From: Phragmites australis
Taxonomy: Eukaryota > Streptophyta > Magnoliopsida > Poales > Poaceae
Length of the DNA stretch: 64,000 nt
Reading direction: 5' to 3'
NCBI RefSeq assembly: GCF_958298935.1
Contig: NC_084940.1
Span: forward strand, 16,921,146 to 16,985,145
Shown: positions 37,129 to 47,775 of the stretch, piece after piece
How positions within the stretch are numbered: position 1 is the first letter of the stretch
How the letters are laid out: the number at the start of each line of letters is the position of its first letter
Notes under the pieces: model-generated
Databases searched by the model: none
Told to the model about the DNA's origin: nothing
The model's input: the letters and a program-made list of their open reading frames with translations, nothing else
Position numbers and translations under genes: made by a program

Positions 37129-38746
37129 TATCAAAAATGGCCCTATTAGGCCATGATTGTGATTTTGGTGATTAATGACAACATAGTCATTATGACTAAC
37201 ATGTTTGTTAAGAATATAGGTTAGTAGGTCTCATGGATGCAATACATCAAGAAGCCACCATAGCCAGGATAAAGTTTGATTGAATTGGAGAAGTCCTAGG
37301 AGAATTGATCTCACCGGAAGGTCCAGTGGAGAGGAGTTTGTACTCATCGGAGCATTTGTGCACATAGGCTGATAGCCTCATAAGATAGTCTGGTGCTCTA
37401 TGTATTGAACTCATCGAAGTATTTCTGACAAAGGGGGAGAAGGTTGAGGACCTCACCAGATAGTCCGGTGATCTACGTAAGGTAACACCAAAGCATTTCT
37501 TGCAGAGAAGAATGCAATTGTAGAATACTAAAGATCAACCCACCAGATAGTCTGGTACTTGGTTTTGCACACCGGAGTATAGCACAGGAGCATTTCTTGC
37601 AGAGGCGACTGCAAGTACTAAAGAATGAAAATCAACTCACTATATAGTCTAGTGATCACAGAGATAGTTGCACCGGAGCATTTCCAGGGCCTAAATGGTT
37701 AAAGATAACTCACCGAAAGGTCAGGTGATAGATTTGAAGGCACACTGGAGTGTCATGTGTTCACAGAGGTATTGAGTAGAGTTCCAATAGCTAGTTTCTG
37801 AGGTTATACTCACCGGATGATCTGGTGTTAGTACTACTGTTCTCATTGTATCATCCAATGTTAACAACGTTTCTGAGCCATTAGGAAAACTACTAGTTAA
37901 CGAGTTTAAGGCTATAAATACCCCTCCGCTCAGTCATTTGAAGGTGTGGAATGCTCCTAGAGTCTAGAGGAAGCTCATACACACTTGAGAAAACATCCAA
38001 GCCACTTAAGTGCTTAAAGTGATTATCCAAGGCAATTAAACACAAGATTAGAGAGTGTTTAATGCTTATAGGCATAGAGTGAGTTGTAGCTAGGTGCTGC
38101 AACTTGAAGAAGGGATCAAGGAGTGACCATAACTTGTACCAAGTGGTACGTCGGTGCCTTGAAGTCTTAATGACTCACTGGCATCTTGGGTCTTGATGGC
38201 TCAAGCTTGTTGACCCTTTGACTTGGTGTTGAGCGGCAGCAAGACACGTGTATAGGTACGCGGAGAACCTTGCCTTGGTGGCTCAAGCTCCGAAATGATT
38301 ACGATGGCAAGTGACTGGAAGAGAGGCTAATGGTGAGACCTTACCTTGGTGGTTTGGTGGCTCATCGTGCTTGAGACCTTGTCTTGGTGACTTGGTAGCT
38401 CAAGAGCTGTGATTGGAACAGTCGTGCTGACCGGGAGCATATCTTTTGTGGAGCTCTAACATGGACTAGGGGTGGCATTCATGCCATCGATACTACGGGA
38501 TAGAAATTCCTTGTGCCAAGTTTGTCTCTTTATCCTCTCTATGTTTCTGCATTTACATACTTGCAATTATCTTACTGGAGTAGGTTACAGTCTTTTCAAG
38601 CGATAGAGTGATACACTAGATAAATCTATAGCATATTTAGATAGAAATTAAGATAGATTTATCTTATAAAGTTTTTGGAGCAAATTTAGTTTAGGTTTCT
38701 AAACATCCTAATTCACCCTCCTCTTAGGACATCACCATTCCTCACA
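37129..38746 (+). repeat. 5' LTR of the gag-only element
   Basis: Shares CCCTATTAGGCCATGATTGT, the CACCGGA..TCCGGTG series and the end ATTCCTCACA with the 3' copy. It has a TATA box at 37913-37920. It lacks about 105 bp present in the 3' copy at about 44962-45065. Confidence 0.8.
37913..37920 (+). promoter_or_regulatory. TATA box of the gag-only element 5' LTR
   Basis: TATAAATA in GGCTATAAATACCCCTCC. The same box is at 45285-45292 in the 3' LTR. Confidence 0.55.
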
Positions 38747-38747
38747 A

Positions 38748-38760
38748 TTGGTATCAGAGT
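38748..38760 (+). promoter_or_regulatory. Primer-binding site, initiator tRNA-Met type
   Basis: TTGGTATCAGAGT directly follows the LTR end. TGGTATCAGAGC is the usual plant Copia primer site complementary to initiator tRNA-Met. Confidence 0.75.
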
Positions 38761-38809
38761 CTCGTACTCTTGATAGGTTTAACATCCTAAAGTTGCGACG
38801 TCTGGAATT

Positions 38810-40740
38810 GGGATGGATACCCAATAGTGCTCCACTTTTTTATGGCATAATTTTCCCTCATTGGAAAATTTAATATCATGTTATTTGCAAGCCAAGGGTC
38901 TAGATGTTTGGAGAGTCATCGAGGAAGGGATCCTCACATCATCAATAAGGAGAGGAAATTAGATGCATTGGTGAAGAGTATCATTTTATCATCTTTAAAT
39001 GTTGATGCATTTAATTGTGTTTATTCTCTTACCAATACACATGATATTTGGACTAGTTTCATTGAAATATATGAAGGAAAAAAGGATGTGCACAATGAGA
39101 AATATCATATGCTCGTTACTAAGCTCAATGGCACCGAGCAACTACCTCATAAAAATGCTAATGATATGTACTCTCGTTTGAACATCTTGTCAATGAGATT
39201 AATGGGCTAGGTTTGACGCCAATTAACTATGATCAGTGGTGTGAAGAATACTTCAAGTTCTTCTTCTGAAGTACAAGTTGATAGTCTCCATCATCTACGA
39301 TAATAACGACATCAAGTAGATGACTCCAAGTCAAGTTCTTGGCAAGATCACCACCCATGAGATGACCATAAACATGGGGATGGAAGCCTCTTTCTCATCT
39401 GATGCCAAGAACCTTTCTCTCACAAGCAAGCAAACATCATACCCACACATGAAGGCGAAGATAAGGAGACAAGAGAAAGAGTCAAGTTCAAGCGAAGATG
39501 ATGGACATAAAGATGAAGATGAAGATAGCAATGACGATAATGAGCAAAGCACATCAGATGATGAAGAAATGGACCCCGAAGTCACCAAGCTCATCTCTCA
39601 AGTGGAGAAGAACATCAAGAGGATCAATGCTAAGATTGATCAATGAATCTCCATGAAAGACTTGGTCAAAACTATTAATTGCATTAAGAAGGAAAATAAG
39701 CCCAAGAGCAAGAGGGAGATAAGGAGAAGAGCCAAAGTATTTGCAAGCATGGGAATATGGGTGAGTGGAGATGAAGATTCAAGCTCAAGTGATGAGAGCT
39801 TCGCATTCGCCACCCACTCCTCCGAGAGAAGCTCTTCTTCAATGTCATCATCACACAAGTCGTCATCGCGCAAGTTATCACACAAGTGCCTTATGGCTAA
39901 AGGTATGGATAACGATGTAAGTGATGATGAATCCGATGAGGATTCTCCTTCCAATGATGAACTCCTTCATTTGATCAATGAGCAACAAAGGGTCCTTAAG
40001 AAACAACCAAAAGGGCTTAAGAAATTCAATACACTTAATGACATTCATGCTACCTTTGTTTCTAATTATGAACAATTATTGAGCAAATTCAATTTGCTAA
40101 ACAAGAGCATGAAGAGCTTAAAGCAAACTTTGAGTGCATTTAACCTCAAACTAAGACTCCTTTGGAGTAACCTACCTCTCTATTTAATTTTAATCCTAAG
40201 GTAGATGCTTGCACTTCTTGTGATGGTTTAATTGATCTTCTAGCTCACCCCTTTGTATTGAGATATGTGTTGAGAATGTTCCTGTAGAACTATCTAATGA
40301 TCTCATTGCGCAAGAGAATGATGAGCTCAAGTAAGAAGTGAAAAATCTCAAGAAGGACTTGGCAAGATTAAAGGGCAAGAACCATATCCAATCTTCTCAA
40401 AATAATCATACTACCATGGTGAAGAAGCTTATAGAGGGGTCCACTGTGATATGCTTTAAATGCCATCAAGAAGGCCATACAAACAAGTCAAAAAGTAGAC
40501 CAAGGAGAAGAAAAAAGCAATGAATCTCTCCAACAAGATCTCCAATATCTACACCAAGCCTAACTACAAAACCAAGACCAAGAGTAACCACTACAAACTC
40601 AAGAAGAAGAATAATGGCAAGGTGGTTGCACATATGGTTGGGAGAAAGAATTAGGAGTGGAACCAACCCATTTAGGTGTCCAAGGAAGTCATCAACAACA
40701 TGAAACGGCCCCAATCGATTTGGATTCCAAAGAGAACTTG
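38810..40740 (+). pseudogene. Copia-type gag, disrupted
   Basis: The UBN2-like part is at 38878-39210 (ALVKSIILSSLNVDAFN, THDIWTSFIEIYEG, NDMYSRLNIL). It is followed by MTPSQVLGKITTHEM at 39320 and a long acidic, Ser-rich region to about 40200. The zinc knuckle at about 40450-40490, CFKCHQEGHTNKSK, has lost its last Cys. The end, with IWIPK at about 40720, resembles the usual gag-pol joint, but no pol follows. Several stops and frame changes are present. Gag normally packages the RNA; this copy cannot make a complete protein. Confidence 0.7.
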
Positions 40741-42914
40741 AAGCCCGAGGCGGCTATGAGGATTTGGAGAATTGGCTTACAAAATGAAGTGAAGGTTCAA
40801 GAAAAGAAGCCAAGTGTATAATATCGATTAAGATCATGATCATCATATATACAAATCCTTATCTAAAGGTAAAAAAGGGTAATGGAGCTAGATGCAAAAT
40901 CTTTCAATTGTTGTAGATCATTTGCCTTGTCTAGGATTACATGTGCATATTTCAATTTATTGCAATACCTAGTGTAGGTTTTCATATGGTAGGTTGCTTG
41001 TGTTTCTCTCTTTTTTATCGGCAACCTATATGGTTTATTAGTTGTAGGTTCTTTTTATGGTATTAGTTTCACAATTGGTACCTTTTATGTGTCATGAACC
41101 AATCTATAGGGTGATGAGCAATGTTGGCCTGATCTTCCGATAGGTAGCGATAAGTTGGTGGGTGGAGAACTCGACGTTGATGATCCAAAGGCTTCGACCC
41201 GAACAGATCGTCTCCCTTGCAATCACTACACCACAGCTCCGTTGGTTATCAACCGTGTCGCGCGGTTGACCTCGCCAAGAAGGCTCAATCCCTGCAAGCG
41301 TACCGAGAACACAAGCAAGAACGTAGAAGATGTAATCTGAAATATTGCGAATAGAATTCAAGCACTCGAAGTTGGGGTTCCACAAACACTTGCGGCAGCC
41401 TAGTCGGTCCGGAACAAAAGCGAAAATCTCACAATTCGTGTGTAGATCAATATCTAAGCAAAACTCAACCCTAATTAGGGCGGCGGCTACTGTATATAAA
41501 AGACTAGGGTCAGCCAAGGACCCCTGGACGCGTCCCTAATGGACTCCAACACGATACACGGCCCAACGGCCCAAAAGATGGTGGCGCAGCACCCTGACAG
41601 ATTCTGGACGTCCACTTGTTTCGACGATTCCTGTTGACTCAGAAAGAATTTGGACATGGGACCAGTCCCGTTGGAAAGCTTATCTCCTTAGATTTCCAAC
41701 CATGTGTAGAACATCAAAAACGGAGTCCGTATGCGTCCTGGGCGATGATTTTAGTGCAGGCTGGTCCTGGACTCCAGAACGGACTCGAACTTGATTGGAC
41801 CTCCACCTTGGCTTGGGTGCCCTTGCTGTTCTTCTCCCGTGTTCTTAAGTAACAATACATCACAATTATTCAGTAGCATCCCATCCTCATCAAAATATAA
41901 AGGAACACTAAGGAACGAGCTCACCTCATGATTTAGTTGACGTGCACGAGCTCGTGTCAATGGACCTATTGTTGGAGGAATACTCGGTGTGTGTGTATCC
42001 GAAAGAGTGATGTCCTCATCATAGGGTACCCTTCTCATTGTTATAAAAAAAACAAGTGCATATGTATCGCAAGTACTTAAAACTTGTATGCACACTTTTA
42101 GGGGGAGTATATCCTATAGGTTGTAATTTTGAGACTAACATGTGTTGCTAGATGTATCTTTTGTAATCTCATAGAGAAATCAACACGTCTCTAGAGGTAT
42201 GCGATCCTTAAATGCTTCAATTAGTATCATTATCAATTCATTTCTATATTTAAGCTACATCCGTGCATGATATGACATAAACTTCCTACCTCTACTTATT
42301 GTCTAGATTTGCATATATTGCTACATTCCTACAAGTGGTATTCACAATTGGGTTTTATTATATGTATGCACACATAAAGGGGGAGTTTAGATTTTATTTT
42401 GTGAGTTTCATGAATTATGATCCTTGTTTATCTTTTTCAATTGATATTAATGCCTCATATCCTTATAATTGGTATATCTTCTCAATTGGTATCATTTCAT
42501 ATTGGATCATGATTTATGAAACTCTCTCTCATGTGCTCTAACACTTTTCCTTAAGTTCAACATATGAGTGTAGCCCTTTTTGAAATTGTTAACAAGGGGG
42601 AGAAGTTTGATTACCAAAGTAAGAAGCAAGATACAAGATGTCTAAAAATATCGAAGTTGACAAAGGGGGAAGAAGAAGAAGATATAAGAAGCAATATGGG
42701 GCACATAGGTTGACAAAGGAGAGAAGTTCTTGCATGAGTGATCAAGTGAGATAGTGATAATGGAGAAAGGGGGAGCCACAACATAGGGGGACTAAATGGT
42801 AAGAACATATATCCAAGCAATGTGATAAGGCTTTATGCTCTTTACAATTGGTATCATTTATTATTTGTCATTTGCTTTGGTTATGTTGTCATCAACCACC
42901 AAAAAAGAGGAGAT
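40741..42914 (+). other. Non-coding internal part of the gag-only element
   Basis: AT-rich sequence with repeated AAGGGGGAG and ACAATTGGTATCATT phrases, as often found before the 3' LTR of Copia-type elements. It holds the solo LTR at 41112-42021. The purine tract CCAAAAAAGAGGAGATTA at about 42898-42914 is the probable plus-strand primer. Confidence 0.5.
41112..42021 (-). mobile_element. Solo LTR (910 bp) carrying the end of a Gypsy polyprotein
   Basis: Bounded by a perfect TAGGG duplication (41107-41111 and 42022-42026). Ends are TGATGAG and CTCATCA, a 7-bp inverted pair. On the minus strand, from its very first bases, it encodes DEDITLSDTHTPSIPPTIGP and TRARARQLNHEVSSFL, the sequence that closes many grass Gypsy polyproteins. 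In the parent element the pol frame must therefore run into the 3' LTR. No other internal sequence is present. Confidence 0.75.
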
Positions 42915-42929
42915 TATAGCGAAAATAGC
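42915..42929 (+). repeat. 3' LTR of the gag-only element, first 15 bp
   Basis: TATAGCGAAAATAGC after the polypurine tract. It continues at 44419 beyond the solo LTR (44414-44418 is the duplicated ATAGC). Confidence 0.5.
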
Positions 42930-44413
42930 TATCGGAGGATTAACTCCTGTCGTAGGGATCCCGAGAGACCCCTTTTTAGAGATTCAGCCAGGGGGATGAT
43001 CCTTAATAAGTTCGTTGGAGAAATAAATGGGAATGAATGCAACGGCCGGTGGTGGGGGTGACGACCTAGTGCAAGAAGAAGTAAATGCACCGGAATTTTG
43101 GACAGGTTCGGGCCGCATAAGGGCGTAATATCCTACTCCTGTATGGATGCTATAACTGTCCTGAGGAAGTCCCTCAAGGATGTTACTGGTTACAAGAATT
43201 TTGGCCTAACTAAGAGCTTGAGGCTCCTTGTTCTTCGGCTGGAACTGTGCTCAACCTTGCTCACAGTGTCTCTCTTGCACTGTGTTCTTTGTGGGGTTGG
43301 GGTTCTTTCGCCGTTGTTGGTGTTGTCTCTCTCCCTGTTGGTGTTTCGTTGTTCCTCTTCGATCTCCTCTCTTCTGTGTTGCCGGCTATTTTAAGTACTC
43401 GCCAGCCACGACATGCCCCGAACGGAAAGGAGGGGGCTCGAGTTCCGAGACGCCATAAATGGAAAGGGCGTCATCATTTCTTCTGGGTGAAGTGACCGGG
43501 GGTGGAAAATTCGTCGCACGCCCGGTCTCCTGTCACCATAAATGCCCTGGCAACGGGCGCCGCGGAGAGGGCCCACCTGGCAGCCGTAGAGCGACCCGGC
43601 GTGCCCGCCCTGTCTTGTTCCCCTACCACAGCAGTGTGGCAGACGGAACGCCTTGATCCTCATGACATTATCCCGAGACAAGCCGGATGGCACGGGACGG
43701 GACCTGTGCAATTAATGACCCCACGCCTCTCTGCCAAAACGTGGTAGGAACTGACGCTGAGCGCGGCGGGAGCAGTTGGAGGTGTCAGGCCACGCACGCT
43801 CATTAAATGCGGCCTCGGACCTCTGGCTGGTTGACACCTCATCGGCAGGCCCCTCGGGGGCCTTTCTGAGTCGTCGGGGTACCAAGTGCTCGGGGGTACT
43901 GTTCACATCACCGAGCACTCTCTCCCGAGAATGTCCATCCTTGTCCTTGGGGTGCCGGGTGCTCGGAGGTACTGTTCATCTCCCCGAGCACTCTCTCCCG
44001 AGCACTCTTGCACGAACCCTCGGGGAACCTAGTGCTCGGGGGCTGCCACGTGCAGGCCCGAGCACTCTTTCCCGAGCACTCTTGTACGGATCTTCGGGGA
44101 ACCGAGCGCTCGGGAGCTACCGCACGCAGCCTCGAGCACTCTCTCCCGGAACTTAGCTCTTCTGATCGTCGGGGGACTAGGGTGCTCGGGGGTGACCGGG
44201 CACCTCCCCGAGCACTTTCTTCCCGGTACTCAGATTCTGTGGATCATCGGGGTACTGGGGTACTCGGGGGCCACCGACCGTGGCCCCGAGCACCTTCTCC
44301 CGGGACTTGGCCTTTCCTTATCCCATAAGAGAGACCCCGCGGGATGGCGCCATGTGGTGGATGGCTGGCCTGGCCTCGGAATTCGGGGACCCCCAGTTCC
44401 TGATACACCGACA
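42930..44413 (-). mobile_element. Solo LTR (1484 bp), Gypsy type
   Basis: Perfect ATAGC duplication (42925-42929 and 44414-44418). On the minus strand it begins TGTCGGTGTATCAGG and ends ..CCTCCGATA, the last bases CA having become TA. The U3 part has repeated units with GAGTGCTCGGG, CCCGAGCAC and ACCCCGA (about 43870-44320), a GC-rich direct and inverted repeat series. No gag or pol. ORFs here are by-products of GC-richness. Confidence 0.8.
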
Positions 44414-44418
44414 ATAGC

Positions 44419-46122
44419 CCTATTAGGTCATGATTGTGATTTGGTGATTAATGACAACATAGTCATGGGGACTAACATGTTTGTCAAGAATATATGTTAG
44501 TAGGTCTCATGGATGCAATACATCAAGAAGCCACCACAGTCGGGACAAAGTTTGATTGAATTGGAGAAGTCCTAGGAGAATTGACCTCATTGGTAGGTCC
44601 GGTGCAGAGGAGTTTGCACTCACCGGAGTATTGTGCATAGAGGCTGATAGCCTCACCAGATAGCCTGGTGCTCTATGTATTGAACTCATCGGAGTATTTC
44701 TGATAAAGGGGGAGAAGACTGAGGACCTCACTGGATAGTCCGGTGATCTGCACAGGATAACACCAGAGAATTTCTTGTAGAGAAAAATACAAGTGTAGAA
44801 GACTGAAGATCAACCCACATGATGGTCTAGTGCTTGGTTTGTGCACACCGGAGTATAACACTGGAGCATTTCTTGCAGAGGCAACTGCAAGTGCTGAAGA
44901 ATGAAGATCAATCACCGCATAGTCCGGTGATCACAGAGATAATTGCACTGGAACATTACTAGGGAAAAGATGAGAAGGTTTAACTCACCGGATGATCTCG
45001 TGTGAATAGAATGAACACCGAATGAACGCACTGGAGCATTTTAAATATAGAGGCTGCAAAGGCTCAAATGGCTAAAGATACCTCACCGAATGTCCAATGA
45101 TGAATTTGTAGGCACACCAGAGTGTCATGTGTTCACAGAGGCATTGAGTGGAGTTCTAACGGCTAGTTTTTTAGGTTGTATTCACCGAATGATCCGGTGG
45201 TAGTACTACTGTTCTCACCGTATCATCTGGTGTTAATAGCTTTTTTGAGCCATTAGGAAAATGACTAGTTGACAGGTTTGAAGCTATAAATATCCCTCCA
45301 CTCAATTATTTGAAGGTGTGACATGCTGCTGAAGTCTAGAGGAAGTTCATACACACTTGAGAAGATATCTAAGCCACCAAAGTGCTTAAAGTGGTTATCC
45401 AAGGCAATTAAGCACAAGATTATAGAGTGTTTAGTGTTTATAAGCTTAGAGTGAGTTGTAGCTAGGTGTTGCAGCTTGAAAAAGGGATCAAGAAGTGATC
45501 CTGACTTGTATCGAGTGGTACGTTGTCACCTTAGAGTTTTAGTGACTCGCGGGCATCTTAAGCCTTGATGGCTCAAGCTTGTTGACCCTCTGACTTGGTG
45601 TGGAGCGGTGGCAAGACAGGTGTACGGGGACGCAGAGACCCTTGCCTTTGTGGCTCAAGCTCCGAAGTGATCACAGCAGCAAGTGACCGGAACAGAGACT
45701 AGTAGTGAGACCTTACCTTGGTGGTTTGGTGGCTCATCGTGTTTGAGACCTTGTCTTGGTAACTTGGTAACTCAAGAGTCGTGACCGAAAGAGTCGTGCC
45801 GACCGGGTGCATATCCTTTGTGGAGCTCCAACATGGACTAGGGGTGACATTAATGCCATCGATATCATATGATAAAAATCCCTTGTGCTGAGTTTATCTC
45901 TCTATCCTATTTATGTTTCCGTAGTTACATACCTGTAATTTACCTTGTTAGAGTTGGTTGTAATCCTTTTGAGCGGTAGAGTAGATACATTAGTTAAACC
46001 TAGAGCACATTTAGGTAGAAATTGAGATAGATTTATCTTATAAAGTTTTTGGAGCCAATTTGATTTAGGTTTCTAAACGTCATAATTCATCCTCCCCTCT
46101 TAGGATTTCACCGTTCCTCACA
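44419..46122 (+). repeat. 3' LTR of the gag-only element, main piece
   Basis: Homologous to 37139-38746 with many substitutions plus an extra stretch of about 105 bp near 44962-45065. TATA box at 45285-45292. Ends TTCCTCACA. Confidence 0.8.
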
Positions 46123-46766
46123 CCTATGCATGTGGACCACCGGTCCCTGGAGGCCTTGCGGATCTCTGGGCTCCAGAACCTTCCAAAGCCCTAGCCTCCT
46201 AGAGCCCTAGTCCTTCGGCGCCTAGGCAAGCTCCCCGAAGCACGGGGGCGAGTCATTACGCTTTGGAGAAAGATCAGCCAGAGGGGGCCCGCTAGCCATC
46301 CTCCACATGTAAGAAAGTGACTGACATTTAATATTGATGCAAGTGGAGGTCATTCTGACATCCTTAATGCAAGTGGGAGCCGAACTAACACATTAGACAA
46401 TGCGGCACCGCAATAGGCGATCGGTTGAGTACCACATCCTTTAGCTACTTGCACCACTGTATTACTATAGTAGATAATATCTTCTAATTAGGGGTAAATG
46501 CATTCTACCTAGACCTATGCTGCGCGATTCGACCGGTCTAGGTCCTTGTGGTATACTGATATTTTGTATCGCTATCTCTGCAAGAGCATGCTTGCACATT
46601 TACACCCTGAACAACACTATAAATACAGACTCATATCTATCAGATCAGAGGACAAATCTTTTTACTATCAACATATTATTAGTTCTTCTTCTTCTCTACT
46701 ACTTCTCTAAACTTGAGACTCTCGCGCGTACTTTATTTGTGGAACGCATCTTTTCTTCCACCAATA
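46123..46766 (+). repeat. 3' LTR of the Gypsy element, second piece
   Basis: Resumes at CCTATGCATGTGGACCACCG and matches the 5' LTR to its end, CCACCAATA. It is followed by TTTTC, the target duplication. TATA box at 46618-46625. Confidence 0.85.
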
Positions 46767-46771
46767 TTTTC

Positions 46772-47542
46772 GTTTTTTTTTTGTCAAGGCTACTGAATAT
46801 CTAATATCTATCAATAAATTTTGCGTACTAAATGCTCCAAAAAGTCTCCCCTGTTCCAAATTACTCATTGTATTACCCTGTTGCCTGTTCCAAATGTCTA
46901 GCTTTTCTTATAGTTCCTCTAAGACTTAAATATCAGAAAAATATATATTTTACTCATACTTGGACAATTGACGCGTGGAGTGCTGGGTTGATGTGCATAA
47001 AAATGTATAGCTGTAGCCGTCTCTGCAACTTCTATTACTTGAACAAAAAGGGCTGAATTCATCCATAACAATTCAAAACATACAGATCTAAGGGCAATCA
47101 AGTTTCTGTCAAGTCTGTACTTTTCAAAACCCTTTTCTGATAAAAAGAGGTACGGTACAACTAAATTTAAGCCAATAAAAAGCCACTTTATCTATGGTAA
47201 AACAATGAAAAATACATCAATAGCTTTTTTCTAGTTCTCCCATGAACAAATCATACTGCTTTTTTTGGCCTATGGAGAGGTTGATGAGGCATGGAGCTAG
47301 TGATGGCAATAATACACCATCCTCCGCCGACTTGTGGGGTCAAGAAGATCCTGGCCTTCTCTCTCTCTCTTTCTCTCGTTGCCACATTTCTCTCATTCCT
47401 TCACCACACAACTCTCTATCATCTCTCTCTCTCTCATGATTTCACTTAATAAGGAGATAATCTTATGTGCATAACATGTGAGAGGAGAGGCATTTGAGGG
47501 AGAGGATATCTCTTGATTGTCAGCATCCCCCCTTTCTCCCCT
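46772..47542. other. Upstream region of the NPH3-type gene
   Basis: No gene seen. The retrotransposon block ends only about 0.8 kb upstream of the TATA box, so the proximal promoter is short and next to a likely silenced block. CT-rich patches occur at 47355-47440. Confidence 0.5.
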
Positions 47543-47551
47543 TTATATAAT
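47543..47551 (+). promoter_or_regulatory. Probable TATA box of the NPH3-type gene
   Basis: TTATATAAT in CCCCTTTATATAATTTCC. Transcription would start about 30 bp downstream, just before the CT repeat. Confidence 0.45.
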
Positions 47552-47574
47552 TTCCTCAACTCATGGAGACCTAA

Positions 47575-47608
47575 ACCCACCAGGCCCCTGCACTCCTCGT
47601 ATTGCAAG

Positions 47609-47664
<56 letters not shown>

Positions 47665-47775
47665 AATGAAGAGCCTCCCCTCCAAGACCCCTGCAACATC
47701 TCAAGCAAAATTTCTGGATCAGTGAGTGGAGAGGACATCTCTCTCCGATAGCTTCATGCGCGAATCCTAATTAAG
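47575..47775 (+). other. Presumed first, non-coding exon of the NPH3-type gene
   Basis: It runs from the inferred start site to the donor ATTAAG|GTAAGC at 47775/47776. The matching acceptor is probably TTCATTAGCAG at 50410, which leaves a 2.6-kb 5'-UTR intron. Inferred from signals only, without transcript evidence. Confidence 0.4.
47611..47663 (+). repeat. (TC)n microsatellite in the presumed 5' UTR
   Basis: About 26 uninterrupted TC units. CT repeats in 5' UTRs are frequent in grass genes. Confidence 0.8.

Larger units (their letters stand above)
37129..46122 (+). mobile_element. Gag-only Copia-type element (TR-GAG-like) inside the Gypsy 3' LTR
   Basis: It has two LTRs (37129-38746 and 42915-46122, the latter split), a tRNA-Met-type primer site and a gag region but no protease, integrase or reverse transcriptase. 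The internal region is only about 4.2 kb including a solo LTR. Elements of this kind are described as terminal-repeat retrotransposons with a gag domain. The 3' junction is clear: the LTR ends TTCCTCACA and the Gypsy LTR resumes at CCTATGC. The 5' junction is uncertain by about 10 bp and no perfect target duplication could be read. Confidence 0.75.
25621..46766 (+). mobile_element. Ty3/Gypsy Tat-type retrotransposon with nested insertions
   Basis: Bounded by the 5-bp duplication TTTTC (25616-25620 and 46767-46771). Order: 5' LTR, primer-binding region, gag, aspartic protease, reverse transcriptase, RNase H, integrase, a 47-bp minisatellite, an antisense gene region, polypurine tract, 3' LTR. 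The polyprotein with VDGGSS protease and an extra antisense gene before the 3' LTR points to the Tat lineage. The 3' LTR is split by the gag-only element at about 37129-46122. All coding parts carry stops, so the copy is inactive. Confidence 0.85.

Noticed and set aside
39331..39954. Minus-strand Ser/Leu-rich ORFs
   Set aside because: They are the antisense of the acidic, Ser-rich region of the Copia-type gag.
41491..41510. TATATAAAAG as a plus-strand promoter
   Set aside because: It lies within a minus-oriented solo LTR, where the reverse complement serves as the likely TATA region; no plus-strand gene follows.
43391..44500. Overlapping ORFs of 60-126 codons on both strands
   Set aside because: They lie in the GC-rich U3 of the solo LTR at 42930-44413 and follow its repeat units, so stop codons are rare by composition.
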